A stretch of DNA of 29,113 bases from a bacterium (lineage in GTDB: Bacteria; CAIWAD01). Both the position numbers and the translations under genes were made by a program. How positions within the stretch are numbered: the stretch's first letter is position 1; each line of letters starts with the position of its first letter. Under the pieces are notes generated by a model, which was given only the letters and a program-made list of their open reading frames with translations, was not told the DNA's origin and searched no databases. Positions 7,053 through 14,247 of the stretch are shown in pieces. The DNA lies in contig JAUXWS010000006.1 in assembly GCA_030685015.1 (NCBI GenBank), positions 1 through 29,113 of the forward strand. The letters run 5' to 3'.

Positions 7053-7730
7053 ATGGCACCATCTCAAGCTGGAATCTGTGCTCTCTGCGGCGGGCACTTG
7101 GCTTTTGCAGACATGGCGACGCATCTCAGCACCTGCGCCCCCGCCCACGCCGCCGTGAGCGGCGCACCAATCAAACTTCTCCAACTGCTTGTCCGCTGCC
7201 CGGAGCGGTCAGACTACTGGCTGGTTCTGGAAGCGAAGGCCCACGCCAAGCTGCGGAGTCTGGATTCCTTTTTGAGGCAGATCTGGTTGGAGTGCTGCGG
7301 GCACATCAGCGCCTTCGAGGTGGAGGACACGACCTATCTGTCCCATCTGGATCCATTCGAGCACGACGCAACGCAGGCCCGCAGCATGGAGGCGTCCATT
7401 GGCCACGTGTTCACGAGCTTGGGTCAAACCATCGGCTATCTCTACGACTACGGTGACACGACCACGCTGGAATTGCGAGCGGAATGCCTGCGCGAGGGCC
7501 GGATCGGCCGGCGTTCCATCCGCCTGCTGGCGCGCAACGATGCGCCGCTGCACGTGTGTGGCGTCTGTGGCAGGCCTGCCACCGCGATCTGTCCCTATTG
7601 CCTGGGAGACGCAGGCGCATTCTGTTGTGATGAGCACCGGCGCTCCCATGCCTGCAATGAACCCGAGTCCTTCCTGCCGATCTGCAACTCGCCGCGCATG
7701 GGCGTGTGCGGTTACACGGGCGAGGTCTGA
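7053..7730 (+). CDS. pRiA4b ORF-3-like protein flanked by zinc-binding domains
   Basis: 225 residues from ATG at 7053, with GGGAGA upstream. The N-terminus has a zinc finger (Cys9, Cys12, His24, Cys28). The middle (LRSLDSFLRQIWLECCGHIS, then GQTIGYLYDYGDTTTLELRA) matches the plasmid pRiA4b ORF-3 / IS1096 TnpR-like family, whose function is unknown. The C-terminus has a second Cys/His cluster, CGVCGRPATAICPYC, followed by FCCDEHRRSHACN, like a treble-clef or MYND/HIT-type zinc domain. It stands alone between the rsgA relic and a small winged-helix gene. A nucleic-acid or protein-binding role is plausible but not shown. Confidence 0.75.
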   Translation: MAPSQAGICALCGGHLAFADMATHLSTCAPAHAAVSGAPIKLLQLLVRCPERSDYWLVLEAKAHAKLRSLDSFLRQIWLECCGHISAFEVEDTTYLSHLDPFEHDATQARSMEASIGHVFTSLGQTIGYLYDYGDTTTLELRAECLREGRIGRRSIRLLARNDAPLHVCGVCGRPATAICPYCLGDAGAFCCDEHRRSHACNEPESFLPICNSPRMGVCGYTGEV

Positions 7731-7850
7731 GGAGCCCTGCAAGCACATGGCCGCCGTCCTGTGGAGCCGTTCGCCACCAAAGGTCTGATGGTTCGCATCC
7801 GCATCCGTTTGGATCATCCGTCACGTAGGGATTGAATGAAGGGAGACACC

Positions 7851-8033
7851 ATGGACGCCAAGGCGCAGGCCGTGCTGACGGCCATGAAGAAGGCGGGCAA
7901 GCCGGTCAAGGGGGCGGACGTGGCCGCCGCCACGGGCCTGGACCCCAAGGAGGTGGGCAAGATCATCGCCGTGCTGAAGAAGGACGGCCAGGTGGTGTCG
8001 CCCAGGAATTGCTTCTACGAGCCGGCCAGGTAG
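7851..8033 (+). CDS. Small winged-helix DNA-binding protein
   Basis: About 60 residues forming one helix-turn-helix: AQAVLTAMKKAGKPVKGADV, AAATGLDPKEVGKIIAVLKK and a wing DGQVVSPRNCFYEPAR. This is the layout of very small MarR/winged-helix proteins seen in several phyla, with no partner domain. ATG at 7851 is chosen because GGGAGA lies 5-6 bases upstream; an in-frame ATG at 7836 has a poorer site and would add five residues. The target is unknown. It ends just before the broken hydrolase gene and could be its former regulator, but nothing shows this. Confidence 0.72.
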   Translation: MDAKAQAVLTAMKKAGKPVKGADVAAATGLDPKEVGKIIAVLKKDGQVVSPRNCFYEPAR

Positions 8034-8075
8034 ACATGTCCAACGCCCCTGTCACTTCCAACGCGGACGGCCCGC

Positions 8076-8923
8076 CGGACGGCCCTGGGCTATGCGCCCG
8101 GCCCGGAGGGCCCCGTCCCGGCCGAGTTCGTCCACATGAGCGTGCCCTATGCGGCGGGCGCGCTCGATTCCTCCACCGAGGACCTTCTGCGCTGGCAGAC
8201 GAGCCTGCACGGCGGGAGGCTGCTCACGGCGGAGGGCCTGGGCGAGATGGGCAGGCCCGTGCGCGAAGACTATGCCATGGGGCTGATCCGGCGCGAGCAG
8301 AAGGGGATCGTCGTGCTGGAGCATGGCGGCGGGATCGAGGGCTTCAACACGCAGCTGGCCTGGCAGCCTTTCGGACTTGGCCGCTTCGCGGTCTTCATCG
8401 CCCCTGCCGGTCCCATTCGACGCAGATTTCTTGCGAGTAAATGCCATTACGCGACGCGAGATCTCCGCCGAATCGCCCTCGACATGGGCGCGAATCCCAT
8501 CGAAGGTCCAAGCCCGAAAGGCTGCAGGTATCCGGACCGTCGCATCACGGTGGCGGTTCTGGGCAACTTGAACGACACGGCGCCCGCTGAGATCGCGGGC
8601 CGCCTGGGCGCCTTGGCCCATGGACTGCCCGTGGACCTGCCGGAGCCGAGGCAAGCAGTGGAGCTGCCCCGCGCAGACCTGAGGAGGTGGTCGGCGACGA
8701 TCAACTGACCCCGGACTTCCACATCCGCGTGTTCCTGGAGGGGGACCGGCTCATGGCCCAGGGCACGGGCCAACCGGCATTGCCTCCCTTTGCCGAGGCC
8801 AGGGACCGCTTTATTCTCAAGCCAGTGGATGCCCGGCTGCACTTCACCCGCGACGAGACCGGCCGCGTGTCCAGTGGCGTGCGGCTCCAGGCTGGACGGG
8901 AACTTCCCCTCGTCCGCAAATAG
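8076..8923 (+). pseudogene. Serine hydrolase (beta-lactamase/PBP-like), broken, with in-frame MITE
   Basis: Reads ALGYAPGPEGPVPAEF, then AAGALDSSTEDLLRWQTSLHGG and VVLEHGGGIEGFNTQLAW, the C-terminal half of class C beta-lactamase-like hydrolases including the HGGG motif. A 162-bp insertion (54 codons) then intervenes before RYPDRRITVAVLGNLND. Near 8690 the frame shifts, and the DUF3471-like tail (VGDDQLTPDFHIRVFLEGDR to GRELPLVRK) continues in another frame to 8923. The N-terminal half with the SxxK nucleophile is absent. So the gene has lost its 5' half, gained a MITE and shifted frame. Such enzymes normally act on peptides or esters outside the cytoplasm. Confidence 0.82.
8364..8524 (-). 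mobile_element. MITE-like repeat, copy B, inserted in the serine hydrolase gene
   Basis: 161 bp with inverted ends CAGCCTTTCGGACTTGGCC and, from the other side, CAGCCTTTCGGGCTTGGACC. In reverse orientation it aligns end to end with copy A (162 bp between the CTAG sites), sharing GATGGGATTCGCGCCCA and GGGGCGATGAAGACCGC. The flanks are CTGG and CAGG, not a clean CTAG duplication. Its length with one extra base is a multiple of three and it has no stop on the plus strand, so the host frame stays open through it. Confidence 0.82.
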
Positions 8924-8966
8924 AACAGGCTCCGCCCCGTGGGGAGAGTCGGAATCACGGGCTCTC

Positions 8967-8995
8967 TTGACATCAAACCGACCGTCCGGTATGTT
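8967..8995 (+). promoter_or_regulatory. Sigma70-type promoter with embedded TetR operator
   Basis: TTGACA (8967-8972), a 17-base spacer and TATGTT (8990-8995), just before the TetR-family start at 9002. ACCGACCGTCCGGT (8977-8990) in the spacer is an imperfect palindrome resembling ACCGACCGGTCGGT, and a similar site lies before the ene-reductase gene. This predicts autorepression. Confidence 0.7.
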
Positions 8996-9001
8996 TGTCT
9001 C

Positions 9002-9619
9002 ATGAGTCGCACTGCCCATAATCCTGAAGCCACGCGCCGCGCCCTGCTCAAGAGCGCCGCGGTCCAGATCCACCGTCATGGGTTCCAGGCGGCCAGCCTG
9101 GAGGCCATCCTGGCTGAGACGGGCGTGACCAAGGGCGCGCTCTACCACCACTTCCGCAACAAGCACGAACTGGGCTTGGCGGTCCTGCATGAGGTCTTTC
9201 GCGAGGACATGCTGCGGGACTGGCGGGAGGCGCTGGGGGAGGGGGATCACCCCGTCGAGGCGATCCTGGCGCTGTTGGAGCGACAGCAGCGTGGGGCCAG
9301 CGCCTGTTCCGTGGAGTGCGGCTGCCCGTTGAACAACTTGGCCCAGGAGATGGCCAGCGTGGACGAACCCTTTCGTGTGGCCATCGAAGAGATCATGTCC
9401 ACCTGGCGCGGGCTGATCGCCTCAGCCCTGGAGCGGGGGCAACGCGCCGGCATGGTGCGGCCCGGGGCGGATGCCGCCGGGGAGGCGGTCTTCATCACCA
9501 GCCTGATCGAAGGGGCGGCGGGGGCGGCCAAGACCGCCCGGGATCCAGACTTGCTGCGACAGGCGACGACAGTCCTGGCGAGCCATCTGGAGAGTCTGCG
9601 GGCCGAGCGACCAGCATGA
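9002..9619 (+). CDS. TetR-family transcriptional repressor
   Basis: 205 residues. The N-terminal DNA-binding domain is complete: TRRALLKSAAVQIHRHGFQA, SLEAILAETGVTKGALYHHF, RNKHELGLAVL. The C-terminal ligand domain includes CSVECGCPLNNLAQEMAS, a Cys-rich segment common in the subgroup that regulates ene-reductases and senses electrophiles. ATG at 9002 lies 7 bases after the -10 hexamer, so the message is nearly leaderless and no clear ribosome site is present. An operator-like palindrome lies in its own promoter and another precedes the downstream ene-reductase gene, so it probably represses both and is released by a reactive small molecule. Confidence 0.9.
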   Translation: MSRTAHNPEATRRALLKSAAVQIHRHGFQAASLEAILAETGVTKGALYHHFRNKHELGLAVLHEVFREDMLRDWREALGEGDHPVEAILALLERQQRGASACSVECGCPLNNLAQEMASVDEPFRVAIEEIMSTWRGLIASALERGQRAGMVRPGADAAGEAVFITSLIEGAAGAAKTARDPDLLRQATTVLASHLESLRAERPA

Positions 9620-9639
9620 CTTTTTGCGCCGGGTAAAAT

Positions 9640-9653
9640 ACCAACTGGTCGGT
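9640..9653 (+). promoter_or_regulatory. Predicted TetR operator before the ene-reductase gene
   Basis: ACCAACTGGTCGGT is a near-palindrome matching the ACCGACCGGTCGGT pattern of the site at 8977-8990. It lies 38 bases before the ene-reductase start, next to a TAAAAT that could be a -10 element. Confidence 0.6.
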
Positions 9654-9691
9654 TTGAAAGAGCGAAACGAGTCAATAGAAAGGGCGCTGAC

Positions 9692-10771
9692 ATGAGCAAG
9701 CTGTTCGAGGCCACCCGACTGGGGAATCTGGAGTTGCGCAACCGGGTCGTGATGGCCCCCATGACCCGCTGCCGGGCCACGGCCGACCACCAGCCCACGG
9801 ACCTGATGGCCGAGTACTACAGCCAGCGGGCCGGGGCCGGGCTGATTGTGACGGAAGGGACCTCCCCCTCCCCCCAGGGTCTGGGCTATGCCCGCATTCC
9901 CGGTCTCTTCAACGAGGAGCACGTGGCGGGCTGGCGCCAGGTGACGGATGCGGTCCATGCCGGAGGTGGAAGGATCGTGGTCCAGCTGATGCACTCGGGT
10001 CGCGTCTCCAGCCGGCTCAACATGCCGGCCGCTGCGCGGGTGGTGGCGCCCTCGGCGGTGGCGATGAGCGGCGAGATGTGGACAGACGGGCAAGGCATGC
10101 AGCCCCACACCATGCCCGAGGAAATGAGCGAGGCCGACATCGCGGGGGCAGTTGGCGAGTTTGCCGCCTCAGCGGCGCTGGCCATCGAGGCCGGATTCGA
10201 TGGAGTTGAGTTGCACGGCGCCAACGGCTACCTCATCGACCAGTTCCTCAACACGGCCAGCAACCAGCGCACGGACCGCTGGGGCGGCAGCGTGGAGAAC
10301 CGGATGCGGTTCGCCCTTGACGTGGCGCGGGCGACGGCGGCGCGCATCGGCGCGGGACGCACGGGCATCCGTCTTTCTCCCTACGGCGCCTTCAACGACA
10401 TGCGGCCGGATGCGGAGATGGACGCGCTCTACCAGCTTCTGGCCAAGGAGTTGGGGCGGCTGGGTCTGGCCTACGTGCATGTGGTGGACCACAGCTCGAT
10501 GGGTGCGCCGGCGGTGCCGGCAGAAGTGAAGGAGAGCATGCGCCGGGAATTCGGCGGGGCGATCATCCTGTCCGGCGGGTACGACCAGGCGCGGGCGGAG
10601 GCGGAGCTGGCGTTGGGCCACGGCGATGCCGTGGCCTACGGGCGGCCCTTCATCGCCAATCCGGATCTGGTGCGGAGAATGCGGGATGGGTTGGCGCTGG
10701 TGCAGCCGGACGCGAGCACCTTCTACACACCGGGGCCGGAGGGGTACACGGACTATCCAGTGGCCAATTGA
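9692..10771 (+). CDS. nemA: Old yellow enzyme family FMN ene-reductase (NemA-like)
   Basis: 359 residues, full family length. The FMN barrel begins LFEATRLGNLELRNRVVMAPMTR. The substrate motif is HGANGY (His175, Asn178, Tyr180), followed by FLNTASNQRTDRWGGSVENR. The phosphate-binding end is GDAVAYGRPFIANPDLVRRM. These enzymes use NAD(P)H to reduce activated C=C bonds of enones, maleimides and some nitro compounds in the cytoplasm. AAAGGG precedes the ATG. It follows the TetR gene by 72 bases with an operator-like site between, a typical detoxification pair. The symbol reflects the closest well-known relative; the true substrate is unknown. Confidence 0.9.
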   Translation: MSKLFEATRLGNLELRNRVVMAPMTRCRATADHQPTDLMAEYYSQRAGAGLIVTEGTSPSPQGLGYARIPGLFNEEHVAGWRQVTDAVHAGGGRIVVQLMHSGRVSSRLNMPAAARVVAPSAVAMSGEMWTDGQGMQPHTMPEEMSEADIAGAVGEFAASAALAIEAGFDGVELHGANGYLIDQFLNTASNQRTDRWGGSVENRMRFALDVARATAARIGAGRTGIRLSPYGAFNDMRPDAEMDALYQLLAKELGRLGLAYVHVVDHSSMGAPAVPAEVKESMRREFGGAIILSGGYDQARAEAELALGHGDAVAYGRPFIANPDLVRRMRDGLALVQPDASTFYTPGPEGYTDYPVAN

Positions 10772-10779
10772 CCAAAGCT

Positions 10780-10809
10780 CGTAGGGACACGGCGCGCCGT
10801 GTCCCTACG
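10780..10809. repeat. Perfect 30-bp GC-rich palindrome
   Basis: The half-site CGTAGGGACACGGCG is followed directly by its reverse complement. It lies just after the ene-reductase stop and before the YciI-like gene. It could be a REP-like element, a 3' hairpin or an operator. No T-run follows, so it is not a standard terminator. Confidence 0.75.
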
Positions 10810-10854
10810 GAGAACCACATTCCATCCAATCAGCCTGCAACAGGAGCCATGGCC

Positions 10855-11187
10855 ATGCAATTCCTCGTCAGCGCCCACGACGGCACCGACGCGCAAGCCC
10901 AGGCCCGCCGCCTGGCCGCCCGCCCCGCGCATCTGGAGCTGGGCCGTCGCCTGCGCACGGAGGGTCGGCATCTCTATGGCGTGGCCCTGCTGGACGAGGC
11001 GGGACAGATGACCGGCTCCGTGCTGATTGTGGACTATCCGTCGCGCGCCGAACTGGACGCCTGGCTGGCGGAGGAACCCTACGTGACCGGCAAGGTCTGG
11101 GAGCGGATCGTCGTGAGCCCCTGCCGGGTAGGGCCCGCCTTTCTCGATCAGGACACCCGCGTCAAGCTGGAAGGGTTGGAGCCGTGA
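10855..11187 (+). CDS. YciI-like (YCII-related) protein
   Basis: 110 residues. The ferredoxin-like core MQFLVSAHDG, HLELGRRLRTEGRHLYGVAL, GSVLIVDYPSRAELDAWLAEEPYVTGKVWE is the YciI pattern, whose members are small dimeric proteins with a conserved His/Asp pair and mostly unknown roles. ATG at 10855 is preferred because AGGAG lies 8 bases upstream and the family starts with MxF; an in-frame ATG at 10849 is too close to that site. The stop overlaps the GTG start of the PspC-domain gene by four bases, so the two are translated as a pair. Confidence 0.78.
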   Translation: MQFLVSAHDGTDAQAQARRLAARPAHLELGRRLRTEGRHLYGVALLDEAGQMTGSVLIVDYPSRAELDAWLAEEPYVTGKVWERIVVSPCRVGPAFLDQDTRVKLEGLEP

Positions 11188-11387
11188 CACAAGAAGACAG
11201 AACCTTGCGTCGATCCGCGGACGCCATGATTGCCGGTGTGTGCGCGGGACTGGCCGAACGGTTGGGCTGGCCGGTGACCCGGTTCCGGTTGGGCTACGCG
11301 CTCTTGTCCATCCTCAGCGCGGCCTTCCCCGGAATCCTGGTCTACCTCGCGCTGTGGTTCCTCATGCCGGGGCCGCGGCGCCATTGA
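11184..11387 (+). CDS. PspC-domain small membrane protein
   Basis: 67 residues starting with GTG inside the preceding stop (GTGA overlap), with GGAG just upstream. LRRSADAMIAGVCAGLAERL, RFRLGYALLSILSAAFPG and ILVYLALWFLMP make a complete PspC domain with one long hydrophobic segment at the C-terminus. PspC proteins sit in the inner membrane and relate to envelope stress, often as partners or anti-regulators. Here there is no pspA or pspB next to it, only the YciI-like gene, so the role remains open. Confidence 0.85.
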   Translation: MTQEDRTLRRSADAMIAGVCAGLAERLGWPVTRFRLGYALLSILSAAFPGILVYLALWFLMPGPRRH

Positions 11388-11430
11388 CCGGCGCCGCCTG
11401 GATTCATGCGAACTGCATAAGGAGATAAAC

Positions 11431-12072
11431 ATGAAGATTGGTGTGATTGGCTCCGGCGATGTGGGCAAGACCCTCGCCGCGGGCTTCCTGAAGCATGGTC
11501 ACGACGTGGCCATCGGCACGCGCGACACCAACAAACTGGCCGCCTTCCAGGGTGAGCATCCCGCCATCCAGGTCGGAGACTTCGCCTTGGCCGCCGCCTT
11601 TGGCGACGTGCTGGTCCTTGCCGTGAAGGGGACTGTCGCAGCGGAGGCCCTGCGCCTGGCGGGGTCGGACAAGCTGGCCGGCAAAGTGGTGCTGGATGCC
11701 ACCAATCCCATCGCCGATTTGCCTCCCGAGGGGGGCGTGCTGCGCTTCTTCACGATCGAGGGCGAGTCCCTCATGGAGCGCCTGCAGGCTGATTTCCCGC
11801 ATGTTCGCTTTGTCAAAGCCTTCAGCTGCGTGGGAAACCCCTTCATGGTGAATCCCGCCTTTCCCGGCGGACCACCCACCATGTTCATTTGCGGGAACGA
11901 TGAACCGGCCAAGGAGAGCACTCGCGCCATCCTCGACCAGTTCGGCTGGGAGACGGCGGACATGGGAGACGTGCGCGCCGCCCGCGCCATCGAGCCGCTC
12001 TGCCAGCTTTGGTGCCTGCCGGGATTCCGGCACAACCAGTGGACACACGCATTCAAGCTGTTGAGGGTCTGA
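11431..12072 (+). CDS. NAD(P)-binding protein, F420-dependent NADP reductase-like
   Basis: 213 residues from ATG at 11431, preceded by AAGGAGAT. The Rossmann motif is MKIGVIGSGDVGKTLAAGFL and the nucleotide-2'-phosphate region is IGTRDTNK. VVLDATNPIADL and VKAFSCVGNPFMVNPAF are hallmarks of the family related to F420H2:NADP oxidoreductases and YrpB/NpdG-like proteins. F420 use is not proven: many bacterial members bind only NADP. It is followed by a convergent heme oxygenase gene 35 bases away. No membrane segment or signal peptide. Confidence 0.85.
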   Translation: MKIGVIGSGDVGKTLAAGFLKHGHDVAIGTRDTNKLAAFQGEHPAIQVGDFALAAAFGDVLVLAVKGTVAAEALRLAGSDKLAGKVVLDATNPIADLPPEGGVLRFFTIEGESLMERLQADFPHVRFVKAFSCVGNPFMVNPAFPGGPPTMFICGNDEPAKESTRAILDQFGWETADMGDVRAARAIEPLCQLWCLPGFRHNQWTHAFKLLRV

Positions 12073-12107
12073 CAGAAGAGATCCAGCAGTATTCCTGGGC
12101 CGGCGGG

Positions 12108-12689
12108 TCAGGGCTCGGTGATCGGCTGCGCCGTCCCGACCGCCGGCAGGATCTCCTCGCCGGCACGGGCCAGCGCCAGGAAGCACTGCCGCGCGCCTTC
12201 CAGGGCGCGTGTCCAGTGCATTTCCGGCAAAGCCTCGTCCAGGGCGGACTTGAAGGCCTGCCAACGGTCGGGTTGTCCGTCTCCGTAAGGGTCCATGGAG
12301 CGGGTGCCGGCCTGACCCTGCAGCCCATATGCGGCGCGCAGGCCGCGTGCCATCATGCGATTGCCGTTGCCACTCCCTTCCAGCACATAGTGGGCACCCA
12401 GCAGCTCGGCGGGAGGTTGGTCCACACTGCGCCGGCGATCGGCGGCAGTCAGTTCACGCCAGGACTCCGCTTCCCAGTCGCGCCACAGGCGGACCTCCAG
12501 TGCGCGGTGGATGAGCTGCAATTGGGCCAGCCACGCCACATAGATGACTTGGGGGAGTTGCCCGCTGAACAGCAGACGTTGGAATTCGCCGCCCTCGGCC
12601 CGCCGATGCTCAGCCGCGGTCTGCTCGCGCAAGAGGGCGCCCAAACCGGTGGCTGGTGCCTCCCACCCACTGCCTCTTGGCTGGATCAT
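12108..12689 (-). CDS. Heme oxygenase (biliverdin-producing family)
   Basis: 193 residues, all-helical. LGALLREQTAAEHRRAEGGE contains the proximal heme-ligand candidate His28, and AELLGAHYVLEGSGNGNRMM with GLQGQAGTRSMDPYGDG corresponds to the distal region. The classic GxxxGG is represented by EGSGNGNR. The enzyme would open heme to biliverdin, CO and iron in the cytoplasm. ATG at 12689 overlaps the stop of a 39-residue membrane peptide gene (ATGA) and has AGGA at good spacing; ATG at 12698 is an alternative. A motif shared with the promoter of the outer-membrane protein at 27271 lies upstream, which would fit iron or metal control. Confidence 0.8.
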   Translation of the reverse strand: MIQPRGSGWEAPATGLGALLREQTAAEHRRAEGGEFQRLLFSGQLPQVIYVAWLAQLQLIHRALEVRLWRDWEAESWRELTAADRRRSVDQPPAELLGAHYVLEGSGNGNRMMARGLRAAYGLQGQAGTRSMDPYGDGQPDRWQAFKSALDEALPEMHWTRALEGARQCFLALARAGEEILPAVGTAQPITEP

Positions 12690-12805
12690 GTGCTGCATCC
12701 TTTCCCCACCAACCACATTGGTACCAACAACCAAGCCAAGCCCTTCAGGAAGAAGAACCAGACGCCCACCCAGCCCACCTTGCGGAGATAGCGTCCCAGT
12801 ATCAT
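12686..12805 (-). CDS. 39-residue single-pass membrane peptide coupled to heme oxygenase
   Basis: ATG at 12805 follows GGGAGGC. The peptide starts MILGRYLRKVGWVGVWFFFL and continues KGLAWLLVPMWLVGKGCST: a basic start, then an aromatic-rich hydrophobic helix, so it probably sits in the inner membrane with its N-terminus inside. Its TGA overlaps the ATG of heme oxygenase. The length is below common ORF cut-offs. The well-placed ribosome site, membrane-like composition and ATGA overlap support it as real; function is unknown. It could anchor or pass heme to the oxygenase, which is an inference from position only. Confidence 0.62.
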   Translation of the reverse strand: MILGRYLRKVGWVGVWFFFLKGLAWLLVPMWLVGKGCST

Positions 12806-12841
12806 GCCTCCCGCCTGACCGCTCGAACATCACACATCAAA

Positions 12842-12869
12842 CATAGTTTGTTAAGCCGAACTTTGATAC
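12842..12869 (-). promoter_or_regulatory. Motif shared with the promoter at 27180, possible metal-regulator site
   Basis: CATAGTTTG followed by TTAAGCCGAACTTTGATAC matches 21 of 28 bases at 27180-27207. It lies 37-64 bases upstream of the heme-oxygenase operon start. The inverted symmetry is weaker here than in the second copy. Confidence 0.45.
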
Positions 12870-12912
12870 GAGCGCACCCGGCTATTGATTGGCGGACACC
12901 GGGAACGGGATC

Positions 12913-13416
12913 TCAGAAGCTGGACTTGCCGTCGGCCGTGTCCAGCAGGATGGTCACCGGTCCATCGGCCTTCAGCAGGATTTCCATGTGGTCGCCGAAG
13001 ACGCCCGTCGCCACGTGACATCCGGCGGCGCGCAGGCCGGAGGCCAAAGCCTCCAGCAATGGTTCGGCCTGCGTGGGCGGGGCCGCATGGCCGTAGTATG
13101 GCCGGCGGCCGCGGCGCGTGTCGGCGTGCAGGGTGAACTGGCTGACGAGGAGAATCTCCCCGGCGGCGCCGGCCGGACCCGATGCGTGGCTTCCGGCCTC
13201 GGTGTTGTTCATTTCCAGCACGAAGAGGTTCATCACGCCGCTCGCATCCGGGAAGAGGCGCAGGTGGGGGATGCGTTTCGCCAGTTGTTCGGCATCCAAG
13301 GGGCCGTCACGACGCTCCACGCCGGCCAGGATCAACAGGCCTCGGCCAATGACTGCCCGGTGGCCGCTGGCGCAGTGCAGCTCCGCCCTTGATACCCGCT
13401 GCAGCACGACTCGCAT
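12913..13416 (-). CDS. dtd: D-aminoacyl-tRNA deacylase
   Basis: 167 residues from ATG at 13416, with GGGGGAGGCG upstream. It begins MRVVLQRVSRAELH as in Dtd, has the catalytic strand LLVSQFTLHADTRRGRRPYY, and the Gly-cisPro-type motif in KADGPVTILLDT. The enzyme hydrolyses D-amino acids and glycine wrongly attached to tRNA, keeping translation homochiral. Compared with the usual form, about a dozen extra residues (NNTEAGSHASGPAG) lie between the VMNLFVLEM strand and the SQFTL strand. It is divergent from the HPF-like gene and upstream of the heme-oxygenase pair. Confidence 0.93.
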   Translation of the reverse strand: MRVVLQRVSRAELHCASGHRAVIGRGLLILAGVERRDGPLDAEQLAKRIPHLRLFPDASGVMNLFVLEMNNTEAGSHASGPAGAAGEILLVSQFTLHADTRRGRRPYYGHAAPPTQAEPLLEALASGLRAAGCHVATGVFGDHMEILLKADGPVTILLDTADGKSSF

Positions 13417-13714
13417 GCTTCGCCTCCCCCTCTTTCGGGCAGGAAGATGGAGAAGCCGCGTCAGCCACAGCCGGCCGGCCATCTGTTTGCCGGCACGGAC
13501 GGAAGTCGCATGGCGAATCGGCCGCCAACGCGATACGCCACTCGCAGGATGCCGGGCGGTGGGTGCCGTCAATGCCATGCGGGAGCTGCAGAGATTCCCG
13601 CTTTCTCAAGACAAACTCCCTCACGTCTCTTCGACCAGGAACGCCACCAGGATTCCCGGCGTTGGGGATCAAAAGGTCGCCCCGGGCGCCCCAACATCAA
13701 AGAAAGGAAGAATC

Positions 13715-14032
13715 ATGAGGATCCAGATCAACACCGACAGCCATGTTGAGGTCAATGACCGGCTGGCCCGCAAGATCAGGGAACTTGTCAGAGGCGGGCT
13801 GGAGCGCTTCGGCGGCCAGGTCACGCGCGTGGAGCTGCACTTGAGCGATGAGGACGGCGACAAGTCGGCCGGCGTCGAAAGTCTGCGCTGCCTGTTGGAA
13901 GCCCGGCTGGCCGGCCTGCAGCCGGTCTCGGTGAGTCATCAGGCGCCAGGCCCGGAGCAGGCGGTCGACGGCGCTGTCGAGAAGGTGAGGCGCGCCCTGG
14001 AGAAGACCATTGGCCGCCTGGGCAAGCGCTGA
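13715..14032 (+). CDS. HPF/RaiA-like ribosome-associated protein
   Basis: 105 residues from ATG at 13715, preceded by GAAAGGAAG. MRIQINTDSHVEVNDRLARK, LERFGGQVTRVELHLSDEDG, CLLEARLAGLQPVSVSHQAP and VDGAVEKVRRALEKTIGRLG fit the short S30AE fold used by hibernation-promoting and ribosome-interface proteins, which bind the 30S decoding centre in slow growth. It lacks the long C-terminal dimerisation domain, so it is the short type. Between it and the divergent dtd lie about 300 bases that must hold both promoters; no clear hexamers were seen. Confidence 0.85.
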   Translation: MRIQINTDSHVEVNDRLARKIRELVRGGLERFGGQVTRVELHLSDEDGDKSAGVESLRCLLEARLAGLQPVSVSHQAPGPEQAVDGAVEKVRRALEKTIGRLGKR

Positions 14033-14134
14033 GCAAGGACAGCACGGCAGGCGTGGACGGTCAGCGCATTCCCGTTGAAGGCGCGGCTGAATCATGGTTG
14101 GGCGGCTGACGAAGCACATGTCGCAATCAGTCCA

Positions 14135-14147
14135 GGGGACAGACCCC
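14135..14147. repeat. Short GGGG-ACAGA-CCCC hairpin
   Basis: A four-base-pair GC stem in the region before the malic enzyme gene. The surrounding AGTCCAGGGGACAGACCCC looks like a REP-type element, though only one copy is in the window. Confidence 0.3.
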
Positions 14148-14247
14148 GGCGGTTGGTACCTTGCCCGCGACACAACTGATTGAGCAGTTCAGGACCATTG
14201 CCGCAGGTGGTCATCCGGCCATCGCGGGCCTTTCCACGGGAGGAAGC

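Noticed and set aside
10780-10809. Rho-independent terminator after the ene-reductase gene
   Set aside because: The stem is perfect but no T-run follows on either strand, and palindrome style fits a REP or operator better.
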